Below the pieces are notes generated by a model, which worked only from the letters and a program-made list of their open reading frames with translations, was not told where the DNA came from and ran no database searches. From JBAXGW01 sp037139195 (GTDB taxonomy: Bacteria > Bacteroidota > Bacteroidia > Bacteroidales > JAHJDW01), in contig JBAXGW010000015.1 of the NCBI GenBank assembly GCA_037139195.1, positions 6,644 to 70,643 of the forward strand: DNA of 64,000 bases. Reading direction: 5' to 3'. Position 1 is the first letter of the stretch. Every line of letters begins with the position of its first letter. Below, one piece after another: positions 18,301-27,468 of the stretch. A program made the translations under genes and the position numbers.

Positions 18301-19671
18301 GCCTTGACTTACCATTATAGTATTGGCTTTAAAGTCAGAAACTAAAGAGCTTGCTTGATTAACTACTGCGGTAACTGCAGCAGCAGCGTTGATTCTGCCA
18401 GATCCAATTTTGCCAACTTTTGCAGTATTTAATGAGTTAATATTAACGCATGTGCTTTTTAATATGCTTTCAACTTTGTCTGGTGTAATATTTGTGTCTG
18501 CTGCAATCATTAGAGCACATAAGCCAGCTGCTATTGGGCATGCCATTGATGTGCCTTGCATTTTTGTGTATCCAGCAGTTCCTGTTCCAAAAGCCAAACT
18601 ATACACACTATTTCCTAATAATTGATCTAAAAAGCCGCTAGTTTGAAACCCACCAGGAGACATTACATCAAGCCATGTTCCATACTGTGAGAAGCTAGAT
18701 ACTTTATCATCACCATCTGTTGAACCAACAGAAATTACATGGTCGCAGGCTGCTGGATAAGAAAGTACTTCTGTTCCATCATTTCCTGCAGCAGCTAATA
18801 GAACAATGCCTTTGTTGTATGCATAGTTCACTGTTAGTTGCATTGTAATGAAATATTGAGGTCCACCCCAAGACATGCTTATTACATCAGCTCCATTATC
18901 TGCAGCCCATGTGATACCTTCAAATCCATTAACCATGGCTGCATCAGAATCTCTACCAATTTTACAAGCTAGTAAACGAGTGTTAAATCCAATTGAAGAA
19001 ATACCTGTAGAGTTATCAGTGTTGGCAGCAATTAAGCCAGATGTGTGAGTGCCGTGAGACCAAGCAGCATCAGTTGTGCCTGCTGGAGGATTTGTATTGT
19101 TATCAATATCAGCCAAATCAATTTTCAAATCAACTTTGCCTACTAAATCTGGGTGATCAGTCCATATAGCATTGTCAATAACAGCAACCTTTACAGAAGC
19201 CAATCCTTTGGTTACATCCCAAGCTCCTTTAGCATTAATTTTTGTTAAATGCCAGTTGTTTCCTGCTGTACTTCCATAATCATTTGGAGTGTAAAATGGC
19301 TTAAATATTGGTGCATTTTCTGCGTATTCAACTTGAGAATTTTGAGATAAATCTCTAATTAATTGGTCAACCATGTCAATATTAGAAAATGTAACTCTAT
19401 AAACTCTATGTAGTTTAGAATCAGAAGTGCTAAAAAATGTGTTTTTGACACTAGTGATGCCATACTTGCTAATTAAAGTGGCAAGTTCTTTAGTATTTCT
19501 TGGATTTACAATCCCATTTGATTGAGGGTAAGGAACTACATTGTCCTTAAGTTTGAAATAAATTGTCCCATCAAGATGATTGGGATTAATTGTTTGACTT
19601 ATTGCAATATTTCCAGAGAAAACTAGAAATAGCATGCAAACAATTAACTGTTTAAAGTTAATTTTCTTCAT
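15340..19671 (-). CDS. T9SS-exported S8 subtilisin-like protease with Asp-box and Ig-like repeats
   Basis: 1,443 residues. Signal peptide 1-25 (ending NIAISQ), prodomain to about 150, then a peptidase S8 domain with Asp166 (AVIDNAIW), His206 (SHGTHT), oxyanion Asn297 (AAAGNDG) and Ser375 (QGTSMACP). A PKD domain follows at about 440-525 (WKWNFPGGNPSTSTLQNP). About 530-880 hold at least six Asp-box/YCF48-like motifs (TIDGGNTW, TINGGVTW, TTDGGDNW, SIDKGVTW, THDGGETW, SFDYGQTW), predicting a beta-propeller. About 890-1360 hold Ig/SprB-like repeats (GQDVEICNGESTTLTANGGS). A T9SS type A sorting domain ends it (SIFPNPTKNNVNI, KGMYFVKI). It is a secreted, surface-attached or released protease. Single-gene unit. 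Confidence 0.95.
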   Translation of the reverse strand: MKKINFKQLIVCMLFLVFSGNIAISQTINPNHLDGTIYFKLKDNVVPYPQSNGIVNPRNTKELATLISKYGITSVKNTFFSTSDSKLHRVYRVTFSNIDMVDQLIRDLSQNSQVEYAENAPIFKPFYTPNDYGSTAGNNWHLTKINAKGAWDVTKGLASVKVAVIDNAIWTDHPDLVGKVDLKIDLADIDNNTNPPAGTTDAAWSHGTHTSGLIAANTDNSTGISSIGFNTRLLACKIGRDSDAAMVNGFEGITWAADNGADVISMSWGGPQYFITMQLTVNYAYNKGIVLLAAAGNDGTEVLSYPAACDHVISVGSTDGDDKVSSFSQYGTWLDVMSPGGFQTSGFLDQLLGNSVYSLAFGTGTAGYTKMQGTSMACPIAAGLCALMIAADTNITPDKVESILKSTCVNINSLNTAKVGKIGSGRINAAAAVTAVVNQASSLVSDFKANTIMVSQGGLINFQDQSIGNPITWKWNFPGGNPSTSTLQNPQGIKYTTSGFYDVTLTITTATDTAVEVKHGFITVRAPSSSGWIEQSSAFTEQFRGINVISIVDKNIVWAGAFNGAAQTTADFNTFDFTRTIDGGNTWTPGSITGVPATYVVSDIHAISDQIAWAAMYNNNTANPGGGGIYKTINGGVTWTKQPTAIFTDAAAFPNFVYFWDANNGYCMGDPTGGYYEMYTTTDGGDNWVRISQANTPTSVSGEFGFTGEFDVVGDTMWWPTNKGSILRSIDKGVTWTKYATGLPECNKIAFNDNLNGIVQQLTYDQTTNTLTTFAMKVTHDGGETWTTVTPTGTYWKGGIDAVPGKPGMLVCIGNSYQPNEHGSAFSFDYGQTWTVIDTTQYTNVKFLDINTGWAGGYNLDETTEGMYKWKGIMQVKSLNNAVCAGDPINVAVRLLTNFTSGNQYTAQLSDANGSFTNPINIGTLNSNVTDTIAAVIPANTSAGSQYRVRVLSSTPAYTSADNGIDIQINTAATANAGPDNQICAANNFSLNGIAVGADSVLWTTDNTTATFADAKSINTVYNTNNTVETTHEIVLTAYSTCGITKDTMILTLTNTATASAGQDVEICNGESTTLTANGGSSYQWNNQINNQQNIVNPTTTTTYIVTATGGCGLAVDSVVVFVNPLPQNTLATSDPLSFCMGGQAVLNAPTGNYTYKWFKGGNEIANQTGVSLITSTTGNYSVEIKSNKGCSILSNEIAINVNPLPSVTLTVSDTNVICDGETATITASNIAGASYVWYKNDTIIPNQTSNAFDATESGSYYVEVTNNNTCSALSSSEQITVKPTPAKPTITWNGTFLASSVILGNQWYRNNVIIQGATSKNYTPTQSGTYSVIVTTGGCPSPMSDDTLVSVGINDANFNSNNVSIFPNPTKNNVNITINNINNNSGNISIYNMLGSLLFSEQINSKLNEYKTTINCSSFNKGMYFVKIRINNETYSEKLIVE

Positions 19672-19783
19672 TGTTAGTCTATTTTGGTTTTGTGTTTTAA
19701 TAATTTAAGACCAAATTAGAATATATTTTTATCAGGTAAAAATTTTGGAAGGTTCTTTAACATTAATTAACAAGAAGTTGAGC

Positions 19784-20134
19784 TTATTGTTTCTTGTTGT
19801 TGAAAATAGTTTGTTTTTCGATCAATATTGGAAGTAATTTTTGGTAGGACTCATCTAATAATCTTGGGTTTTGACAATAATATTCTAAACTTAGAATAAA
19901 ACGTTCGCTACTCTGTTTATGCTTCTCAATAACTTTTTTATAAAAAGGGACTATATAATTGGATTCTTTTACTCCGTTGTTGTGTGCTATTCCTAGTCCA
20001 GCTTCTATTATTTGTATGTCATTAAGAATTAATACCATCGAATCTTTTTCAATAATTGTTTTGGGAATTTGTTGGTTATTTCTACATGAAATAAAAATAC
20101 ATATTATACAAAGACAGGGGAAAAATATTTTCAT
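19784..20134 (-). CDS. DUF4296 domain lipoprotein
   Basis: 116 residues. A lipoprotein signal with lipobox FISC (Cys17) opens it, then the DUF4296 signature (DIQIIEAGLGIAH and FYKKVIEKHKQSSERFILSLEYY). Function unknown. It is the last gene of a three-gene set after pyrC (3-nt gap) and the mannosyltransferase, an arrangement often seen in Bacteroidota, which suggests an envelope role. Confidence in the family is good; no activity can be stated. Confidence 0.87.
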   Translation of the reverse strand: MKIFFPCLCIICIFISCRNNQQIPKTIIEKDSMVLILNDIQIIEAGLGIAHNNGVKESNYIVPFYKKVIEKHKQSSERFILSLEYYCQNPRLLDESYQKLLPILIEKQTIFNNKKQ

Positions 20135-20137
20135 AGT

Positions 20138-21496
20138 TTATCTATTAAATAAAAGCATTTTTACATTTCTATTTGGTTGAATAGAGCCTTTTGAATAGCT
20201 TATTTTCCCATTAATAATTGTAGTATTTATTGATGAGTTTAACCTCATTCCTTCAAAAGGAGACCAATTGCATTTATACAAAATTTGTTTTTTGTCAACA
20301 ATTTCTGATTTATTTAAATCAACCAACACTAAGTCGGCAAAATAGCCTTTTTTGATAAAACCTCTATTCTGAATTTTGTATGCTAATGCAGGAGCATGAC
20401 ACATTTTTTCAATAATTTTTTCTAAAGTAAAAATTTGCTTATGATAAAATTCAATCATTATTTGCAAAGAGTGTTGTACCAAAGGTACACCAGAAGGTGA
20501 TTTGCTGTAGATATTTGCTTTTTCTTCTAAAGTGTGAGGAGCATGATCAGTCGCTATTACATCAAGCCTATTGTTTAAAACGCCTTGAATAAGGTTTTCT
20601 CTGTCGAGTTCAGTTTTGATAGCAGGATTACACTTGATTTTCGAACCTAGTGCTTTATAGTCTTTGTCGTTAAACCATAGGTGATGAACACATACCTCGC
20701 CAGTTATTTGCTTTTGTTCAATTGGCTTCTCATCAAAAATGCTAAGTTCTTCTTTGGTTGTTAAGTGAAGAATGTGTAAGCGGCTGTTATATTTTGTTGC
20801 AAGTTCAGCAGCTAAAGATGAAGATTTGTAACATGCTTCGTTATTTCGAATAATTGAATGCTGTTCAACTGGAATATTATCACCAAATTCTTTTTTTGCT
20901 TTTTCTGTATTGATTAAAATTGTTGCTTCATCTTCGCAATGGGTAGCAATTAAAACAGGGGATTCGGAAAATATTGCTTCTAAGCTCTTTTTATTGTCAA
21001 CTAGCATGTTTCCTGTAGATGAACCCATGAAAACTTTTAACCCGCAAACTTCTTTTGAATTTATTTTATTTATTTCTTTTATATTATCATTGCTTGCCCC
21101 AAAATAAAAGGAATAATTAGCGTATGACTTGTTGCAGCCTAGTTCGTTTTTTTTATTCCACTCTTCAATACTGGTGGTTTGTGGATTTGTATTTGGCATT
21201 TCCATAAAAGACGTTACTCCTCCTGCAATAGCAGCTCTGGATTCAGATTCTATATCACCTTTATGAGTATTGCCAGGTTCTCTAAAGTGAACTTGGTCAT
21301 CAATAATGCCTGGGAAAACGTGCAATCCTTTGGCATCTATTATTTGATGTGGTAATTTGTCAATAAAATGTTTGGTTTCAGCAGACAAAGGGTAGGGGTA
21401 GATATCAGAAATAATGTCGTCGAAAATTAGAATATCTGCTTTATATATTTTGCCTTCATTAACAATGGTTCCGCCAGTAATAAGTGTATGTGTCAT
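20138..21496 (-). CDS. pyrC: Dihydroorotase (type I, amidohydrolase)
   Basis: 452 residues, the size of type I dihydroorotases. The signature VHFREPGNTHKGDIESESRA lies at 69-88 with GGVTSFMEMPNTNPQT after it; metal-site His residues lie in ILIATHCEDE and LHILHLTT, and DVIATDHAPHT carries the catalytic Asp. The first metal-binding His of the usual DxHxH is Gln here (DDQVH, Gln68), as in other Bacteroidota homologues to my knowledge. It interconverts carbamoyl-aspartate and dihydroorotate in pyrimidine synthesis; pyrE is elsewhere in this window. It lies 14 nt after the mannosyltransferase. Confidence 0.93.
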   Translation of the reverse strand: MTHTLITGGTIVNEGKIYKADILIFDDIISDIYPYPLSAETKHFIDKLPHQIIDAKGLHVFPGIIDDQVHFREPGNTHKGDIESESRAAIAGGVTSFMEMPNTNPQTTSIEEWNKKNELGCNKSYANYSFYFGASNDNIKEINKINSKEVCGLKVFMGSSTGNMLVDNKKSLEAIFSESPVLIATHCEDEATILINTEKAKKEFGDNIPVEQHSIIRNNEACYKSSSLAAELATKYNSRLHILHLTTKEELSIFDEKPIEQKQITGEVCVHHLWFNDKDYKALGSKIKCNPAIKTELDRENLIQGVLNNRLDVIATDHAPHTLEEKANIYSKSPSGVPLVQHSLQIMIEFYHKQIFTLEKIIEKMCHAPALAYKIQNRGFIKKGYFADLVLVDLNKSEIVDKKQILYKCNWSPFEGMRLNSSINTTIINGKISYSKGSIQPNRNVKMLLFNR

Positions 21497-21510
21497 TAAA
21501 GAATATTCGG

Positions 21511-22242
21511 TTATTTTTTGTACGAACGAAAGATGCTTCTTAATTTTAATTGAATTACTCCAAATATTGCTTCTTTAAAAATTCCACTGCTCATTTTTGA
21601 AGTTCCTTCTGTTCTGTCTGTAAAGATTATTGGAACTTCTATAATATTGAACCCTAATTTCCAAGTGGTAAATTTCATTTCTATTTGAAATGCATATCCA
21701 ATAAATTTCACTTTGTCAAGGTTAATGGTTTCAAGTACTTTGCGGGTATAGCATTTAAAGCCAGCTGTAGAGTCTTGAATTTTCATTCCAGTGATGAATC
21801 TTACATAAGCTGATGCATAATAAGACATAATAACTCTGCCCATTGGCCAATTAACTACATTTACGCCTTTAATGTATCTTGAACCTATTGCCAAGTCTGC
21901 CCCTTTATTTGCACATGCATCATGCAGCTTTAATAAATCTTCCGGATTGTGAGAGAAATCGGCATCCATTTCAAATATATATTCATAATTATTTTTAAGA
22001 GCCCATTTGAATCCATGAATATATGCAGTTCCTAACCCGAGTTTTCCTTTTCGTTCTTCAATAAAAAGTTTACCTGAAAATTCAGGAATTAAACTTTTAA
22101 CAATTGACGCCGTTCCATCTGGAGAATTGTCTTCAATTATAAGTAAATGAAAATCAGAAGGCAATGAAAAAACTTTTCGAATTATTTTTTCGATATTTTC
22201 TTTTTCATTATACGTAGGTATTATAACTAATTTGTCCGACAC
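21511..22242 (-). CDS. Polyprenol monophosphomannose synthase (GT2)
   Basis: 243 residues. A GT2 fold: VIIPTYNEKENIEKII, the nucleotide-binding EDNSPDGT (37-44), the metal-binding DAD in EMDADFSHNP (93-95) and GSRYIKGVNVVNWP. It transfers mannose from GDP-mannose to polyprenyl phosphate at the cytoplasmic face, giving a lipid-linked donor for periplasmic glycosylation, which in Bacteroidota includes O-mannosylation of exported proteins. No C-terminal membrane anchor is present. It is the first gene of the unit with pyrC and DUF4296, with TATATTTG upstream. Confidence 0.93.
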   Translation of the reverse strand: MSDKLVIIPTYNEKENIEKIIRKVFSLPSDFHLLIIEDNSPDGTASIVKSLIPEFSGKLFIEERKGKLGLGTAYIHGFKWALKNNYEYIFEMDADFSHNPEDLLKLHDACANKGADLAIGSRYIKGVNVVNWPMGRVIMSYYASAYVRFITGMKIQDSTAGFKCYTRKVLETINLDKVKFIGYAFQIEMKFTTWKLGFNIIEVPIIFTDRTEGTSKMSSGIFKEAIFGVIQLKLRSIFRSYKK

Positions 22243-22261
22243 TTTAGGTAGATTTTGGCAT

Positions 22262-22269
22262 CAAATATA
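22262..22269 (-). promoter_or_regulatory. -7 box of mannosyltransferase-pyrC-DUF4296 operon
   Basis: TATATTTG on the minus strand, 19 nt before the ATG at 22242, immediately after the terminator of the upstream gene. Confidence 0.55.
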
Positions 22270-22287
22270 TAAAATATTTTGCATATT

Positions 22288-22327
22288 AAAACAAAAAAGG
22301 TTTGCAATTGCAAACCTTTTTTGTTTT
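22288..22327. terminator. 40-nt perfect palindromic terminator
   Basis: Perfect inverted repeat centred between 22307 and 22308 (core AGGTTTGCAA/TTGCAAACCT) with A and T runs at the ends. It ends the endonuclease I transcript on the minus strand. Confidence 0.85.
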
Positions 22328-22348
22328 TGCGATTTTTCTGGCTAAATA

Positions 22349-24487
22349 TTAGTTAATTACAACTCTTTTCACAGCTTCTCCCTTATTTGTAAATACATGA
22401 ACAAAATATAAACCTTTATTCAATTCAATTGAATTAGCATTATTTTTGTTAAGAACAATTTGTCCTAAAATATCAGTAACCTGAATGTTTTCAATTTGCA
22501 TGCCATCACAAACTATGTTGACAATTCCATTTGAAGGGTTTGGATAAACTAATACGTTGTTATTTATATTGTTTTCTTCAGTTCCTACAAGTGATACTGT
22601 ATAAAAATCTATTAAATTTGCCCATTCTGGATGGTCAATAAATGGATTTCTGTTTGTTTGTTTAGAGTTAACATAATCATTTCTTGCAATTTCATGATTG
22701 CTAACTGGATCTTGGGTATTCCATGTTTTCAGAATATCTTGATTTTGATTTGTTGGAAGTTTCCAAGCGCCACCAGTACCATTATAGCACATTATCATGT
22801 GAAACATTGCTCTAGCAGCATCGCCTTTATGTTCGTTTCTTGGTTCGAAAACTGTATTTCCATTTGCATCAGTACCATATTTGCATCCTAGGTAAGTAGA
22901 GGTTGCATTTGCAACTACTCCCAATGGATTATTGCTTCTCTTGGAATTAGCATTATCAAATTCAGTTGGATAAATATTATACAAATCGGAGTACTCTATT
23001 GCATTTACATCCCCGTTTGAAGGCATCCAGCTTGCACAAAAAGTGTGCTCTCTACTTAAATCGCCATCAACAGTAGAGTTTGCCCAATAAAAAGGCTCAG
23101 AGTATACTGAATTAAAACCAGAATATACACATGTTACAACTTTTTGTCCGTTAGTTGTGTCACGTGCGTAAAACTCGCTTATTATTGTTGGTGCATAATT
23201 GCTATAGTATATTTGGGTATGAGGATTAATTAAATTATGAAGGTCTTGAATAAAGGTTGAACTTTGACTATTTATTGAAGAATAATAGGTTCCCATCATA
23301 TTTCCAGAAGATGCAGTATTGCCATTTAATGGCGTCGTAGTTAAATAGTTTTCAAATCCGTGAGGTCCATTGAATGAGAATGCTGAAAAATGATATATAT
23401 TATTTGCAATAATACCAGAGGGCTTAAAAGTTCCCGCATCCCCAACATATACAACTTGAGCGTTTCCAATATAGTCGCCAATTGTGTATGAAACTCCGTC
23501 AACAGGAATTTCGGTTACAGCAGAATTGATTTTTTTCAAAACTATGTATGAATCTGGTGCTGTTGATGCATCACTAAATCCAACTGTTAATGAATAGGAT
23601 TTTACTGAGGTGAAATTTAAATTTGTTGGTTGACTGCTTGGTTCTGTTGCGTATTGTCCTTTTATTCCATATAGATTGATTATATAAGGATTTTCATCCG
23701 TATCATTATTGTATATTGTTAAAATTGCCTTTTTTGTTCCATCAGCACCTGTTGGATTAAAGTTAACTGTAAAATTTGCTGTAGCTCCAAATGCTACTGA
23801 GGCAGGAATATTAGCAAAAGAAAAATCTGAAGCATTTGCTCCAGTTAAAGTAGTATTTGCAATATCAAGACTACCAGAGCTTCCGTTGTTTTCTAAAGTA
23901 AACGTTGAGCTAGCTGTTGTACCAATTACTACTTCCGAATTATTAATTACATCAGTACTATTATATTTAATATTTATTTCAACGGGTCCTGCAGGCGCTG
24001 GTGCAAGGTTGACTTGGTCAAGGGCAACATTGCTCCCTGAAACTTTAGTTGTATAGTAAAAGCGAACATATCTACTAGCTGAATTTATATTGCTAATTGT
24101 GTAAAGTGTAAAAGCGGCATTCATAGTTGTGTAATTTGTTAGAGTGTCCCAATTTGTTCCATCTACAGATTCAAGTAATGAAAATTTACCTGTAAAAGCG
24201 GGTACAGAAGTTGCAGTTCCTTTCATGTAAAATGTTAAAGGGCCAGGAACATCAGCAAAAAATATTTGTACGTACTCGCCTGCACCATCCAATCTGCAAG
24301 AGGGGTTTCCGTCGCTTCCTGTAGTGTAAGTTGTATTTCCAGCAACTACATTTAAATTTAATGTCCAGCCGTTAGGCGGTGTAGCACTATTAAAATCAAA
24401 TGATGTTGGCAAGCTCGTTTGAGCAAAGGATATAAAGCTTATTGCTAAAAATCCTAATAATAAATTAATCTTCTTGAAAATTTTCAT
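22349..24487 (-). CDS. Secreted endonuclease I family nuclease with T9SS sorting domain
   Basis: 712 residues. Signal peptide 1-22 (ending SFAQ), a lectin-like beta segment to about 165, a choice-of-anchor D domain at about 170-275 (EINIKYNSTDVINNSEVVIG), an Fn3-like segment to about 390, then an endonuclease I (EndA/NucM) domain at about 395-630: SREHTFCASWMPS, YSDLYNIYPTEFDNANSKRS, KGDAARAMFHMIMCY. The REH and NxxRS motifs match the beta-beta-alpha metal site of this family, which cuts DNA and RNA non-specifically. The end is a T9SS type A domain (VYPNPSNGIVNIV, LNKGLYFVHVF). It lies 18 nt after a TonB-dependent receptor, so both are probably on one transcript. Confidence 0.92.
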   Translation of the reverse strand: MKIFKKINLLLGFLAISFISFAQTSLPTSFDFNSATPPNGWTLNLNVVAGNTTYTTGSDGNPSCRLDGAGEYVQIFFADVPGPLTFYMKGTATSVPAFTGKFSLLESVDGTNWDTLTNYTTMNAAFTLYTISNINSASRYVRFYYTTKVSGSNVALDQVNLAPAPAGPVEINIKYNSTDVINNSEVVIGTTASSTFTLENNGSSGSLDIANTTLTGANASDFSFANIPASVAFGATANFTVNFNPTGADGTKKAILTIYNNDTDENPYIINLYGIKGQYATEPSSQPTNLNFTSVKSYSLTVGFSDASTAPDSYIVLKKINSAVTEIPVDGVSYTIGDYIGNAQVVYVGDAGTFKPSGIIANNIYHFSAFSFNGPHGFENYLTTTPLNGNTASSGNMMGTYYSSINSQSSTFIQDLHNLINPHTQIYYSNYAPTIISEFYARDTTNGQKVVTCVYSGFNSVYSEPFYWANSTVDGDLSREHTFCASWMPSNGDVNAIEYSDLYNIYPTEFDNANSKRSNNPLGVVANATSTYLGCKYGTDANGNTVFEPRNEHKGDAARAMFHMIMCYNGTGGAWKLPTNQNQDILKTWNTQDPVSNHEIARNDYVNSKQTNRNPFIDHPEWANLIDFYTVSLVGTEENNINNNVLVYPNPSNGIVNIVCDGMQIENIQVTDILGQIVLNKNNANSIELNKGLYFVHVFTNKGEAVKRVVIN

Positions 24488-24505
24488 CGTTATAATTATT
24501 AAAAT

Positions 24506-27397
24506 TTATAAAGTTATTTGTAATGAAGTTGTGAATCTACGACCCATACCAAAGAAAACTGCAGCTGATTTGGCATCAAAATCATTAAAACTTTGAGTGT
24601 AACTATCATTATTAGCAGCATCTGATATATACATTTTGTTGAAAAGATTTAAAATGTTAAAACGGAAGTCGACTTTTTTCTTCATTACATAAAAGCGATA
24701 TCCCATGTTTAAATCTACCAAAGTATAATTTGGCATCATCCAAGATTCTCTGCCTGCGTTTTCACCGCTTAAAGAGAATGGATCAAATTGTGAATAATAT
24801 CTTCCAAAATAAGTTAGTCTAGGTTTGATGTATAATCCTTTAATGATTTCGTATCTAATTCCGCAGCCTAGCTGAGTTTGGGCTGCATCACCGACGTGAA
24901 CCCCTTTTGCATCAAATGAAATTTTATCTCCTGTAGGTATTCCAGTATTTGGATCTTCAACATTAAAAGTGTCTTTTGATGTCCAAATCCAATCTCCATA
25001 AGAAGCTAGACCTTCTAATTCAATTTTCTTTGTGACTTTATAAATAAAGTCTCCTTCAATGCCCGTATGTCTTGCATTCATTCCATTAACATTAATTTTG
25101 TATTGTTCATCATTTATTGTTACAGTAGAAGGGAAGTCGGCAGGACGATTAGACCATAAGGTGTAATATGTATTTAAATTTAAACTGATTTTTTGTTTTG
25201 AATAACTATAGCCAAGTTCTAAGGCTTTTATGTTTTCATTTTCTATGTTTTCGATTTTTGTGTTGTTGTTATCGAAAACATTTGAAAATCGGGGTGCTTT
25301 TGAAATATACCCTAAATTCAGAAAAGCATTTTGAAATTCGTCGATATTATAATTCAAACCACCTTTTATTGTAAATCCAGGGCGCCATACCCAATTAGTT
25401 TCTGAATACCTAGCTTCTGCAGAATTCTGTGTGTATTGTTTGGCATTTACAATCGAAACGGTGTCCTTATTGCTTCCATTTATTTTTACTATAAATGTAG
25501 TATCACCACTAGTGAACATTTTGTCTTTTCCATCATTTCCACTATTGAAGGTTATATTATCAGTTCCATTTGTTAAAAATATGTCGCCAAAACCTACCGC
25601 CTGATTATAAGTTTTTCCATCTATCACTAAATCTTTGTTCTTATAAAAATCAATTCTTTTGTAACCTGTATAAGCGGCAGAAAGATTGATGAAAGTTGTT
25701 ATATTGCCATTTTTGTATTCTAATTGTGTAAATGCACCGCCCCATTTCACAAGTCCTTGGTAATTGTACCCAATTGTATCGCCAATGTGTTTTACTAAAG
25801 TTTGAGTCTCGCTAGTGTAGTTTCCTGCTGTTGTTTTATTGGTGTTATCCATAAAATAGTCCCCACCAAGTAAATCGTATATAGTTTTGTAATGAATTCC
25901 TTTATAATTTCTGAAATCTAGACCTCCCGATAATTCTAACTCATCATTAATAGTGTAATTTAGTGTTGTTAATAAACCATACCATCTGTGTTCATTGTGT
26001 TTGCTATTTAAAATTCCCCCTGCCCATCTTTCATTTGGGTCAACTAGAGTATTTATTTGATAAGGACCGGTTTTATTTGTATTGTAAATACTTTGAAAAT
26101 CAATTAATCCATTAACAGTATCTAAAGGATATGATGTTGAACTGCCTGCAACTCCATTTTTAGTGCCTGCAGCATAACTTACGCCACCGCCATTTCCAAT
26201 GGATGCATATAAAATATTTGACACATAAAGTTTTTTATTTACATTCCAAAAATCGCGAAGGCTAAATTGTGGTTTGTGATAATAATTGTATTGTTCACTT
26301 ACCACTTCCGATGCACCATCTCTATTTAATACTCCCCAATGTTGATTGTAGCGTAATCCTCTTTCTTTGTTTAAGTTGATAACGCTGTCGGGAATGCCAA
26401 TTTTTTTAGCGTATTCGTGGCTGTATAATGCCACTGGTTTTTGAAAAGCTCTTTGAGCATGGTTTTGAGGTGCTCCCATTGCACTTATGCTTATTATATG
26501 TTTTTTTATTTTTTTATCTACTTTTAAATAGTAAAAATATCCTTCTGATTGGGTGTTGTCAACCCAGCCATCTCCAAATTTATATGAAAGAGCTGATGTG
26601 AAGGAGAATCCATGTTTTAATTCCCCAGAAGTATAGCCTAACGTTGTTCTGCTTTGACCTTCAGACGTGATTTCTTCTTTAATTTTAAGTGATTTCTTTG
26701 TTTCGATTCCGCTAGTCATTATATTCATTGTTCCTCCGATTGATGGAATTGCAATTTTAGATGCACCTAAACCTCTTTGAACTTGAATGTTTCGTGTTAC
26801 AATGTCTAATCCGAACCAATTCGACCAGTAAACCCAACCATTTTCCATGTCATTTACTGGAATTCCATCAAGCATTACTGCTACATTTCGTTGATTAAAA
26901 CCTCTTATATTGATTCTCGCATCTCCATCTCCTCCACCTTGCTGTGTTGCATATACTCCTGGGGTTGAATTGAGCAGCATTGGCATGTCTTGTGAAGCTA
27001 AATTTTCTTCAATTATTCTTGGTGTTATGTTAGTGAACGCAACAGGTGTTTCTCTTGTTTTGGCAATATCAGCAACAACTTGAACCTCGTTTAGCATTGT
27101 AGTTTCTAGTTTTACATCGCATATAATGTTTTTGCCTGCAACTGTTATTTTTTTTTCTATTGGTTTATATCCGATATACGAAAATGTTAAGGTATATTCC
27201 CCATTAACTAGCGAAATTGAATAGTTCCCATCAATATCAGAAACAACTCCTTTCCCTGTAGCGTAAGTTATATTTGCTCCAATTAGAGTTTCGCTCGATG
27301 TAGCATCTTTTATATTTCCTTTGATTGTATATGTTTGTGCTTTTGAAAATGAGCAAAAAAGAGCCGAAATGAAAATTAGTAATAGTACTTTTTTCAT
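24506..27397 (-). CDS. TonB-dependent receptor with carboxypeptidase-like regulatory domain
   Basis: 963 residues. Signal peptide 1-20, a CarboxypepD_reg-like domain at about 22-105 (GNIKDATSSETLIGANI), a plug at about 115-225 (NSTPGVYATQQGGGDGDARI and NIRGFNQRNVAVMLDGIPVN) and a beta-barrel to the end with a C-terminal aromatic-rich strand (FGMGRRFTTSLQITL). It imports a large ligand across the outer membrane using TonB energy. No SusD partner follows. The neighbours are a secreted nuclease and a lamin-tail protein, pointing to nucleotides, phosphate or DNA fragments, an inference from context only. Confidence 0.95.
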   Translation of the reverse strand: MKKVLLLIFISALFCSFSKAQTYTIKGNIKDATSSETLIGANITYATGKGVVSDIDGNYSISLVNGEYTLTFSYIGYKPIEKKITVAGKNIICDVKLETTMLNEVQVVADIAKTRETPVAFTNITPRIIEENLASQDMPMLLNSTPGVYATQQGGGDGDARINIRGFNQRNVAVMLDGIPVNDMENGWVYWSNWFGLDIVTRNIQVQRGLGASKIAIPSIGGTMNIMTSGIETKKSLKIKEEITSEGQSRTTLGYTSGELKHGFSFTSALSYKFGDGWVDNTQSEGYFYYLKVDKKIKKHIISISAMGAPQNHAQRAFQKPVALYSHEYAKKIGIPDSVINLNKERGLRYNQHWGVLNRDGASEVVSEQYNYYHKPQFSLRDFWNVNKKLYVSNILYASIGNGGGVSYAAGTKNGVAGSSTSYPLDTVNGLIDFQSIYNTNKTGPYQINTLVDPNERWAGGILNSKHNEHRWYGLLTTLNYTINDELELSGGLDFRNYKGIHYKTIYDLLGGDYFMDNTNKTTAGNYTSETQTLVKHIGDTIGYNYQGLVKWGGAFTQLEYKNGNITTFINLSAAYTGYKRIDFYKNKDLVIDGKTYNQAVGFGDIFLTNGTDNITFNSGNDGKDKMFTSGDTTFIVKINGSNKDTVSIVNAKQYTQNSAEARYSETNWVWRPGFTIKGGLNYNIDEFQNAFLNLGYISKAPRFSNVFDNNNTKIENIENENIKALELGYSYSKQKISLNLNTYYTLWSNRPADFPSTVTINDEQYKINVNGMNARHTGIEGDFIYKVTKKIELEGLASYGDWIWTSKDTFNVEDPNTGIPTGDKISFDAKGVHVGDAAQTQLGCGIRYEIIKGLYIKPRLTYFGRYYSQFDPFSLSGENAGRESWMMPNYTLVDLNMGYRFYVMKKKVDFRFNILNLFNKMYISDAANNDSYTQSFNDFDAKSAAVFFGMGRRFTTSLQITL

Positions 27398-27412
27398 AAT
27401 TTTTTAGATTAA

Positions 27413-27445
27413 AAAACCAGTGGAATCTTTAATGCCACTGGTTTT
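27413..27445 (-). terminator. Hairpin terminator after lamin-tail gene
   Basis: 11-bp arms AAAACCAGTGG (27413-27423) and CCACTGGTTTT (27435-27445) with an 11-nt loop and flanking A/T runs. It lies between the lamin-tail gene and the receptor gene and may be partial (an attenuator), because no separate promoter for the receptor is obvious. Confidence 0.8.
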
Positions 27446-27468
27446 GGTTTAGCAATCAGTTGATATGT

